From Odiellus spinosus (Eukaryota; Arthropoda; Arachnida; Opiliones; Phalangiidae), in the NCBI GenBank assembly GCA_963920705.1, contig OY987226.1:25367162-25431161 (forward strand): a DNA stretch of 64,000 nt, given 5' to 3'. Under the pieces are notes generated by a model. That model saw only the letters and a program-made list of their open reading frames with translations, did no database searches and was not told the origin of the DNA. Shown in pieces: positions 55,223 to 64,000 of the stretch. Both the position numbers and the translations under genes were made by a program. How positions within the stretch are numbered: position 1 is the first letter of the stretch; each line of letters begins with the position of its first letter.

Positions 55223-55312
55223 TTTATAACTCATAAAAAATCTGTGACAGCCTCATTTAATTCTAATTTCTCTGAAACATAAATTCCGAAAGAACTACAC
55301 TATGTTACTTAT

Positions 55313-56099
55313 GGGAAGCCCTCATATGAGCAGTTCCCATAATCGCGGTTCCCAAAACAGCAGTTCTCAAAACAGCGGTTCCCACAAACGCAGTTTATTC
55401 ATTATACCAGTTCCCATTACAGCGGTTCCCAAAACCACAGTGTTCCCATTACAGCGGTTCCCGAAATAGCGGATTGAAGTACTTGATGAATTTTTAGGGG
55501 CTGTACGTACGATTTTTAGAATGTTGACCTGCAACTTATATCTATCTACACAAGTGTTAGGTTAGACGTACATTCCCAAGGTTTGATGAAGGACGGATAC
55601 TTTCAATGGTTTTAATGAGTTAGGTTATGTTAGGTTAGGCTGGGATAGACATCCATTTCTATGGTTGGATGAAGTACGAATACTTAGTAATGGTTTAACA
55701 GGGTTAAGTTAGGTTTGGTAAGATATCCATTCCCAAGGTTTGATGAAGGGCGAATGCTTCGTATTGGGTGAGGTTAGGTTGCGTTAGGACATACATATAT
55801 CCCATGGTTCGATGAAGGACGATTTCTTTGTAATAGTTTGGCTTGGTATGTTAGGTACGAAGGACGATTACCTCGTATTGGGCTAGATAAGAGCTCCTTT
55901 CCCAAGTTTGTATCAGAGCCGAACATCGTATATTAGAGAAAAGCTCATAGCCCTAGAAAAACTCTGCTATTTCCCAAAAGAGCGGCCACCAGTTCCCTAA
56001 ACAGCGGCCGCTCTTATTAAAAGAGCAGTTTTGAGATTTGCCGCGGTTTTTTGGAAATCGAGGCTGCTATTTTGGGAACTGCTCTTCTGGGGTACACCC
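55313..56099. mobile_element. Word-array element H (AGCGGTTCCC words)
   Basis: Flanks GTTACTTAT (55304-55312) and GTTAATTAT (56100-56108) match 8/9. The left end GGGAAGCCCTCATATGAGC and complemented right end GGGTGTACCCCAGAAGAGC share AGAGCAGTTCCC or TGAGCAGTTCCC. Words such as ACAGCGGTTCCCAAAA fill both flanks. The centre (about 55555-55910) is a 90-bp tandem repeat with TTAGGTTAGG and AAGGTTTGATGAAGGACG, four to five diverged units. Non-coding. Confidence 0.75.
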
Positions 56100-56799
56100 G
56101 TTAATTATCATCCCATATGTCACGTTCAATTTTACTTTTAGACGTAAAACGGGCGAAGTAAATTAAATTACTTAATATGAATTCCACATTCACAAACTTG
56201 ACATTACCAGGGAATATTTATTATGTAAAGCTACTTTCGGTTTATGCCAGTTCAAATTGAATTAAGGCTTGGTATTTAAAATAAAATTTTGCAATAAATT
56301 AATTTCAATAAAATAATATATTAAAAGGAAATAACAGTCAAACCCAATACATTTTATAATATTCTTAACTAAAAATCATGTAAGCGTATTTTAAACTTTA
56401 TTTACACGGAAAATATTAACGTAACTTACACGTTCGCTGACTTCTTATTAATATTCACCTGTCGCTTTGGTTGTCGAATAACACAGTCTAGCTTCACCCG
56501 AAGCTGTCGTGTCGATAAATGAGGTGAAATTTATTGAGCTAGCCAACTAGACCCTATTGCATCTGCGCTGGGTAACTAGTAAATGAATCGTGAAAGGATG
56601 TCGAGATGCGCTGGGAGGCTGGAGATCTACCGGTCTAACAGAGTCTGGGCCTAGGGTTTCTCCAATCTCTCTTCCCCCATCGATCTCAGTATCCCCTCTT
56701 AAAAGCTACTCCTTAAATTGTAAAGGTAGAATTAACTGTCGTTAATTCTTTAACGAATTAAATTTCAATAAAAACCAAATTTCGCGTATCTGACTCGTT

Positions 56800-56905
56800 C
56801 TGGGGTATAATCCGATTGGATCGAATTAAAAATATATTTTCCCAATTGATCGAATTAGAATTTTCCAATTCCATTGGCTTGAATTCCATTCATCCGAAGT
56901 TTAAA
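56800..56905. repeat. Small word cluster (ATTGGATCGAATT)
   Basis: It begins GGGGTATAATCCGATTGG and repeats words around GATCGAATTA and CCAATT to ATTCATCCGAAG. It resembles one arm of a word-array element (locus I). The boundaries are unclear. Confidence 0.4.
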
Positions 56906-58754
56906 TAATGTGAATTAAAGAATGCAATATAAAATTTAAATTAGTTTATTTCGCATAATTATTAGCCGTTAGGGGGATATTACTATATTATCCCCTAAAT
57001 AACACTGGTTATGGACTAATTAGGACCTCGGGAGTTCAGAAAAAATACTTAAAAGAATCTACGACCATCGGAAGTGGGAGAAAAACTTAATGGAAACTTT
57101 GCCCACTTGTTTTCATGGTTTAAGTCAACGATGTTGGAGAAGGAAATACCTTATGACGCGCTATTATGTCTGGTGCGGATATCAGTGCCTTACAAACCTT
57201 GTTGGTCTTGGAGTTCTCAATGGCATATGCACTATGATGAGCATCCACAAGATGGCGTCAAATTTCTCAAATTATTCCATTAAGTACAACTTCATCACTA
57301 TGTAGAGCTTTCGCCTCTCAGTTGATTCTTGGGCGTGATACTATTGCTTTTGTGCAAACTTTTTCATGATCCGGAAAGTACTTCCTTTCGCACGAAAACA
57401 TAGTTAAAACAAACAACGTCATTTATTGGAAATAAATATATGTTTTAGTAATTTTAATTTTGATTTTTTTTTAAAACTAATCAATCCAGAAGTGTACAAT
57501 CCATACGGCTTTTTAATAGTATGGAAAAACTAAAACTGTAATCCATAATCCTTTTCCAAAAATTTTGAAAACCTCACTTTAAGTAATGTAGATATTTATC
57601 TACTTAAATCAACATATATAACAATAAATTCACAGAATCCTTTTGTTTCATAGGTCGAAATTATCCATTTTTTGTAAAAACATTTAACCTCATCATAAGT
57701 TTATAACTTAAGTTATAAACTTACGACCTTATGAATTTTATTTTTGAGTATAGTGAAGTAAAACCATAAACTAAAATTTTAAAAATATTGTATTGCGATT
57801 TCTCTAAGAATTTTTAAAATCGGACCTTTTCCGGGTAACTATCTTTTTTAAGGGTGCATATGCTCAACAAACTGTTTTCTGTATGCTATACATTTACGAT
57901 AGTTTTATGGATTAGGATCGAAGTGATCGACTTTCAAATGAACGAAACGAATAGTGGGTCAAAACTCACTTAAACTAACTTTTGTAAGCATTTTTCGATG
58001 ATTTGAAAGTCGAAAAATCGGGGCCGCCGAGGATGAAGATCTCCATAAGGGATAAAACCGTTTAGTAAAACTCGTTCCATCCCCTTTGCAGCCATTCACC
58101 GGAGGAAAAACGTAGTAGTATACAGAGTCGATACAAAATAGTTCATGTCTGCGGGCGCAGAACTCGGAATTTGTTTAACTTTTATTAATTGGATAGATAT
58201 ACTGAATTAAATTCAGATATTATTCGTTTGGTTAAAAAAGACTATTTATTCATTCAGTTAACTAAATCCAAAGATTATCCCCTTTTGATAATACGTACGC
58301 GTATCTATTTTTTATTCTAGAGCAGTATCCGAGCAATACGTTCGGTTAAGAAAATTAAAAAAAAAAAAAAAAAATGGTTATTTCTTTTTATTGAAACGGA
58401 GGTATGATTATTATGTCTTAAAAAAAATATTTTTAAAATAAGGTAAAATCTTACCCAATCACCGAACTATTCACATTGAAAGACTACGTGTCTCTAAGAA
58501 GGTGTTTTCCTCGATTAGGAACTGAACGTCCGGTCTTTTGTCCTAAAAATTATGTTCTTTTATTTATTTTTGTCTATATCGTATGAATTGTTGCATAACA
58601 TGATGAAATATAATTTAATATACAAGATGTTTGATGTTGAAAATATTCAAGGATCTTTTCTTCTTTGGGCTGCCGTTTTAGAGTTAATTGATATGAATTA
58701 ATAATTACTTTCGTTTCCTAATTATTAAGCTATAAAATATGTATCATGGTTAAA
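56906..58754. other. No gene seen
   Basis: Short overlapping ORFs at 57074-57305 lack recognisable motifs. An A run lies near 58358-58374. Confidence 0.4.
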
Positions 58755-59253
58755 TTAAAGGGAAACTTGGAGCTAAAAAATGAAACAGCTTTTGAATCTA
58801 TTTTCGGAATCACCATGCCTAAAACCGTATCAGACAATTTTTCAGAATTTTTAGACACGTTTTTGTTTTTTAAATTAATTTAAAAAGTTTGGTAAAATTT
58901 CTATAAACGTTAATATAAATAAATAACCAATCATATTATTTCAACATTCAACAGTGCTTGTATTATCCTAACATAAAAATAATAGACCCGCGTTTGATGC
59001 CTATGACCATGGGCGTCAAACTCCAGGCTATTCTTTTTGATGTTATGACATTACTAGAGTTATTGAACAATATGATTGGCCCGAATTTATATTTACTTTT
59101 ATAGAATTCTTACCAAACTCTAGAAATTAATTTTAACACCGAAAGCGTGTCTAAAAATTGTGAAAACATAATTGTCGAATGCGTTTTTGACACTCCGATT
59201 CCAAAAATAAACTTAGAAAGCTGTTCCATTTTTAGCTGCAAGTTTCCCTTTAA
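58755..59253. mobile_element. MITE, TTAA-flanked
   Basis: The ends TTAAAGGGAAACTTGGAGC and GCTGCAAGTTTCCCTTTAA are inverted repeats that continue with AAAAATG.AACAGC. The interior hairpin is around TGATTGGCCCGAATTT. TTAA at both ends is compatible with piggyBac- or Kolobok-type target use. It is related to 15781-16260. Non-coding. Confidence 0.75.
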
Positions 59254-60600
59254 TTAATCTCGTTACTGCCTAAATTAAAAAAGATTGGGTTAAAAATTAG
59301 ATATAGGAATAATATAGTATTTAATGATGTCCGGGCATAACAATAAAAAGTTAGGCAAACGATATTTTTGCAGCTCTACAAAGCGGAAGATCCTAAATCA
59401 GCAAAGGAAACTCGTGCAATATCTTTGAGAAAACACGTTGTGGCATTTCATTTTCCCATTAGTAATTTATCTTGTTTCTAGCCCATCACACCCGCTCTAT
59501 CTCCTAGTGCATGGTATCTGCCTTCCTGGCCAAATAGACGCGCGTACACAGTTTGTCTCTTTTTATCGTTTTCCTGCTCAAATTTCGGAGAAATATCGCT
59601 AAACGCTTGCGTAATACGTTGCTAAGAGAATAATTTATATTGTTTTTAGGAAAATGTTTAAGACTTTCATTCCTTGTGTAATAATAAATTGAAAATTATT
59701 CCATTATTTTTTGTATTTGGGAATATTGAATAAATTACAGCATTTATTCACGAAGGACATCATTATATAGGCCTATATATTTTAATAAAAATATTAATTT
59801 TTGACACTTAATGGAAAACGTATTTTGAAATTCCCGGAAAATTATATTCCAGCAAATACCCATATTTTAGGAAGTTAGAATTTTCAATACATTTTTAGAC
59901 AAGATTTCTGTGTTTAAAGGAATTTTAAAGGGGGTACGATTTTTGGAGATAAATGGGATGGAAACAAGTTGGGATACGAGTAAATAATATATATATTTTA
60001 AGGAGAATTGTTTTATTAACGTTCAACTTTATATAGAATCCAAGGTAGAGATAAATTTTGAAAATTTTTATTAATGAAAGAAATGCATGGAGATGGAGTT
60101 TTTAGTCTTAAAGTGAAAATGTAACCTAAAAATTAGAATTTTTAATGATTTCTTATCGTTTAAATAGGCCTAAGTTCTAAATTGATGAATGAATTTCTGA
60201 ATTTCTTGTTCTGACGTTCTAATAGAGCACCATTGCTGATGTTTTCATCAAACGTGTGATCTCAGTCATTGGAAGAATTCAAGAATCCTAGGATATAGCT
60301 TGTCCAAAACCGCTGACAGCCTGATAAGACCTTCTTCTGCACTTATAAAATAAAAAAAATATCTTAAAAAGCCTGGAAAAAAGACTTAAATTCCATACTG
60401 TTAGTATTTACACTTAAATATCTTCGTATATGTGACTGTAGGCATCTAACATGTCGAGTCTCACAACACTCGCTACTTTATGTCCCAATTCTTGTAGCCA
60501 GGCCGCCTCTACCTGCTGTTATATGGAAATGGCAGCCGTGAAGTCGCTCTGTTGACTTCAAATGGTGATGACATTCTGCGCTAGTCGGGCTACCCCGTCC
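59254..60600. other. No gene seen
   Basis: AT-rich non-coding sequence without a definable repeat. Confidence 0.4.
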
Positions 60601-60609
60601 ATTTGGTAG

Positions 60610-60705
60610 TCTTTAAGGTAAGGTTATGTTAGGTTAGTTAAAGACTCGAATTAGCCCATGCCTCTTTTACTGCTTTATATAAGGTTAGATTAGTTAATCT
60701 CTGTC
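60610..60705. repeat. Isolated TTAGG-type core (locus J)
   Basis: GGTAAGGTTATGTTAGGTTAG followed by a diverged ACTCGAATTAGCC and CCTCTTTTACTG. This is the core of the word-array class without obvious words beside it. Confidence 0.5.
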
Positions 60706-61090
60706 TTTCGAGATTTGTACAAGGCTCTTAATTACGTATAGATTGAAGCCTCATTAAACGCTATAATTTTTATTCAGCATTAGTAAGAATTAAGATTCAA
60801 AAGACCTATAAAGCAAAATAGTGAAATGTGGAAAATGGGTATATTTATGGTAAACAAGATGGTCAAGCCCATAGGAATAGCTAGACCCCTGACATTGTAA
60901 AAGAGGCTGAAAGGAATGATTCTATAGCAGGGGTGTGTTATGCAGGCATAAACGCTCTTTAAACAATTTGAATGGCGTCTCGAGATTCATTTAAACACGA
61001 AGTTGCGGAAATTTCTCGAGCCGACTATATTACCGTGATCGTTTTTATGCGATATATTGAAAAAGACGAATATCCCCGCAGTCATTGCAT

Positions 61091-61450
61091 TCAAATCATG
61101 TTTTTCAAATCATGTTTTTCAAATCATGTTTTTCAAATCATGTTTTTCAAATCATGTTTTTCAAATCATGTTTTTCAAATCATGTTTTTCAAATCATGTT
61201 TTTCAAATCATGTTTTTCAAATCATGTTTTTCAAATCATGTTTTTCAAATCATGTTTTTCAAATCATGTTTTTCAAATCATGTTTTTCAAATCATGTTTT
61301 TCAAATCATGTTTTTCAAATCATGTTTTTCAAATCATGTTTTTCAAATCATGTTTTTCAAATCATGTTTTTCAAATCATGTTTTTCAAATCATGTTTTTC
61401 AAATCATGTTTTTCAAATCATGTTTTTCAAAACATGTTTTTCAAAACATG
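61091..61450. repeat. 14-bp minisatellite, about 25 units
   Basis: The unit TTTTTCAAATCATG is repeated almost perfectly; the last two units carry AAAACATG. Since 14 is not a multiple of 3 and the unit lacks stops in all three plus frames over 42 bp, three overlapping ORFs of about 135-166 codons result. They are artefacts. Confidence 0.95.
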
Positions 61451-61452
61451 TT

Positions 61453-61765
61453 TTTTATTACTGACAGACTAGAACTCAACACGCATAAGCTTCCTTCGCG
61501 ATGACTTGTTTATTGTTTTCGAGTTTTCATTACTGACAGACTAACACTCAACACGCATAAGCCCACTTACTATCTCGTTCGCGACGACTTGTTTATTGTT
61601 TTCGAGTTTTCATTACTGACAGACTAACACTCAACACGCATAAGCTACCTTACTATCTCGTTCGCGACGACTTGTTTATTGTTTTCGAGTTTTCATTACT
61701 GACAGACTAGAACTCAACAAGCATAAGCTCCCTTACTATCTCGTTCGCGACTACTTGTTTTCGAT
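61453..61765. repeat. Tandem repeat, four units of 72-83 bp
   Basis: Each unit runs ATTACTGACAGACTA, ACTCAACACGCATAAGC, then (except in the first unit) CTTACTATCTCGTTCGCGA, and ACTTGTTTATTGTTTTCGAG. The first unit lacks about 11 bp. The fourth ends early at CTTGTTTTCG. Confidence 0.9.
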
Positions 61766-61799
61766 ACGATGACGTTTTTCGTCATTTCTGGGACACCGA

Positions 61800-61844
61800 C
61801 TTCAGACTTCAGACTTCAGACTTCAGACTTCTGACTTCAGACTA
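61800..61844. repeat. CTTCAGA heptamer tandem
   Basis: Six units of CTTCAGA with one CTTCTGA variant. Confidence 0.9.
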
Positions 61845-61910
61845 CCAGCACGACTCAAAACACTAGCTAGAACCTATACAAGTATAGGGTCTAGCTAAAA
61901 AGGGACAGAA

Positions 61911-62320
61911 AGTATAAAAAAGAGGTTCCTTCGCACCCTTAAAAAGGGCCCTTATCTATTTCGAATCAAACCCGTGAAGGGACACAAAATAATTGATAGA
62001 GAAGGAGCAATTTAATATGTTTAAATATATAGTTAGTAGATATAGTCTACTACTCCAAAGATTTTGTTCTTATTAAATATTTTCCGAAAAACGGATAAAG
62101 ACGATCTAGGAAAAGCCTAGGTCGTCTTTATCCGTTTTTTTTGGAAAATGTCTAATAATAATAAAATCTTTGGATTAGTAGACTATATCTACTAACTATA
62201 ATTTTAAACATATTAAATGACTATTTCTCTAACAATTAATTTGTGTCCCTTCACGGGTTTGATTCGAGTTAGATAAGGGACCTTTTTAAGGGTGCGAAGC
62301 AACCTTTTTTTTTGTATAAT
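61911..62320. mobile_element. Foldback element related to 3287-4218
   Basis: The arms pair from TATAAAAAAGAGGTTCC/CTTCGCACCC through AAACCCGTGAAGGGACA to a centre at about 62117 with a perfect CGGATAAAGACGATCTAGG palindrome. The right end TTGTATAATT matches that of the 3287 element. Another half copy with AAACCCGTGAAGGGACA follows at 62341-62430. Confidence 0.8.
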
Positions 62321-62598
62321 TGCTAATTTGGACAGAAATCAAAAATTCAAACCCGTGAAGGGACAGAAATTACTTGTTAGCGAAAGAACAATTAAATACC
62401 TTTAAAATTATATTATTATGATTAAATATTTTCCAACTCAAGTATATAGAAAAACGAACAGTCGGCGCCTCCATCTGACATACCTACTCCAAGGTATCCA
62501 CTTAGTAAACCATTGATCAATCTAATGTTAGGTCTAGAGAGAGCGAGTAAGTCCCTCGCTCTCTGCTTAGAGGGACCAAGGATAAACTTCTTGGTTTG

Positions 62599-63060
62599 TC
62601 ATTGACCTTCCATCTCAAGCCAGAGCCTTAGTTGTAGATTAGTCATAACTTTACGAAATTGGTTCCGCACCATGCCAATCGGAACAGGGACAGTGGGTTC
62701 TGGACCGAAGAACCTGCCCTCCGCCCCCTTCCTGGCAAGGATGTCGGCATTCTCATTACCTTGATAGCCCTGATGTCGAGGTATCCCATAAAGGTGAACA
62801 TTATTATGGGTACCTAGCATTGATAGGAGATCCAAGCAGCTACAAACCAGTCTTGAAGATGTATCTAATCTGTAGCCTTAAGAGCAGCCTGGCTATCAGA
62901 GTGAATCTGAATAACTTTGCCACAATAATTCTTCTTAAGACAGAAGTCAACATAGAAGCATATGGCAGATATTTCGGCCTGAGAGACACGTATAAACCCC
63001 TAGGCTTTCGTAAAAACCAAACTCTCCGGGTTTGGCAGTGGACCCCAGCACTTACGACAG
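62599..63060 (-). pseudogene. Non-LTR retrotransposon RNase H relic
   Basis: On the minus strand, one frame reads VSQAEISAICFYVDFCLKKN then YCGKVIQIHSDSQAALKATD before a stop. A second frame continues NNVHLYGIPRHQGYQGNENA and DILARKGAE. These are the AE, DSQAA and GN..AD..A motifs of RNase H in Jockey/Pol-type elements. At least two frame changes and a stop make it dead. No reverse transcriptase is seen upstream. Confidence 0.75.
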
Positions 63061-63099
63061 AGTCTGTCTTGGCTAAATAGCCCTTTGTCAAACAAACGG

Positions 63100-64000
63100 T
63101 TCCAGGAGACTAATCAGTGCGGCTAGGAAAGTTGATATCCTTAGTCTTGTTAAAGTGGAACTTTGTGGCAACATTATCAGAAGCCATTGATAAAATAGGT
63201 AACTGATTGTAAAACTGTCGGAATAATTTGGTGTGGCTACATTCTCAGTTTGAAGGCCGCCACCATCCATTGTGTTATAACCTATAGACACCCATAACAG
63301 CAATTTCCTCAATATATAAATGTAGAGGAAGAAAATTCAGGAGGATTTCTAGAGAATTATTGGTTGCAGCTCTCATGGCGCATGTAGTGCTTACACAGGC
63401 AAGCCTTTGTAGTCTACGTAACTTAAGACTTCACCAGGTAAAGAAACGATATGAACATCTTATTTTTAACTTTAATAATTAAAGGTAATTGAAATATTCT
63501 TAGTTGTAAACTTTTAAATTAAAGTTTTTAAATTGCCTCCACGCGAATACTCTTCTATAAAACAAATTACGATTATAGAAATCTGAGTTAGTTTATGCCC
63601 ATAATATAGACCATCGGCTATTTAAGCCTTGGCACAAGGTACCTCTAATTTAATCGGAAATTTTCAAATCCACTAACAAATTGTGAAAATGTCCTAGCTG
63701 CTGTCTCTAGCGAAATAATTCTCTCTCCCATAAGGACCGTTTATTCATCTTTTATTTGAAAATAGAGGCGAAATTACGATTTCTCTCCTATGTAAGAGCA
63801 TTAACTGCTGTTTGAAATCGCTCATTTTCTTCTGCTACAATTTCGCGACTGTCATGGAAAAACATTATATGTGGATGGTTTTCGCATAGAACGCACGAAT
63901 TTTCTATGCGAGATTTCGAGCGACGTCTGTGGGCATCCGCCTTTAATGTAGTATTTAATTTCAACAAATTTTCCGTTTCACCAGCCACCCTTTATAAGAT
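63100..64000. other. End of window, no clear gene
   Basis: A 66-codon minus-strand ORF at 63788-63988 (MAGETENLLKLNTTLKADAH...) has a CVLCENHPH cluster and a polar helix-like composition. It could be an exon or a transposon piece, but I recognise no family. Confidence 0.25.

Noticed and set aside
60972..61504. Three overlapping ORFs of 135-166 codons rich in Phe, Cys and His
   Set aside because: Translations of the 14-bp minisatellite in its three frames.

Overview
The window is eukaryotic and almost certainly from an arthropod, probably an insect. The evidence is one gene with GT-AG introns, a TCAGT-type initiator upstream of it, abundant TTAGG/GGTTAGG tracts and a typical arthropod load of transposons. 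I see no prokaryotic gene organisation, no rRNA and no CRISPR array. The base composition is AT-rich throughout.

One host gene fills about three quarters of the window. On the minus strand, 12 coding exons between 47710 and 4450 join in frame (1230 nt, 409 codons plus stop) into a complete argininosuccinate synthase (ASS, urea cycle/arginine synthesis). All splice sites are GT-AG and all junction phases agree. A non-coding first exon is proposed near 48804-48850. Because most exons are 58-246 bp, the gene is nearly invisible as long ORFs. Its introns hold nearly everything else described here.

Layout by increasing coordinate: 1-3286 holds the TTC tract, a short-word array with a TTAGG core, and non-coding DNA. 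3287-4218 is a foldback element abutting the ASS 3' end. 4450-14621 is the last ASS exon and last intron, the latter 83% filled by an 8388-bp array of 466 copies of an 18-mer. 14622-16672 holds exons 11-9 with a hAT-type MITE. 16870-19116 is a composite word-array element with a 9-bp target duplication and a nested TA-flanked foldback. 20082-29280 runs from exon 8 to exon 7 with hairpins, a foldback and a 3.5-kb transposon with about 880-bp inverted arms. 29281-35446 holds exons 6-2 with two more word-array elements and one CAGGGTTCGTAC MITE. 35447-47611 is the first coding intron, with a broken hAT, an internally deleted Ty3/Gypsy element and tandem repeats. 48804-64000 lies upstream of ASS and contains an inverted-dimer mariner split by a word-array element, three more word arrays, MITEs, minisatellites and a non-LTR RNase H relic.

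The most unusual thing in the window is a recurrent class of element. Each copy carries arrays of its own short word (about 10-20 bp), direct on one side and inverted on the other, around a TTAGG-rich core. Four copies show 9-bp target duplications (two perfect, one 8/9, one 7/9 with an empty-site relative). Several share the same core (TCACTCGAACTAGCCTG) while their words differ completely. I infer a non-autonomous DNA transposon group with Mutator- or Merlin-like target duplications and hypervariable subterminal repeats. I do not recognise it as a named family.
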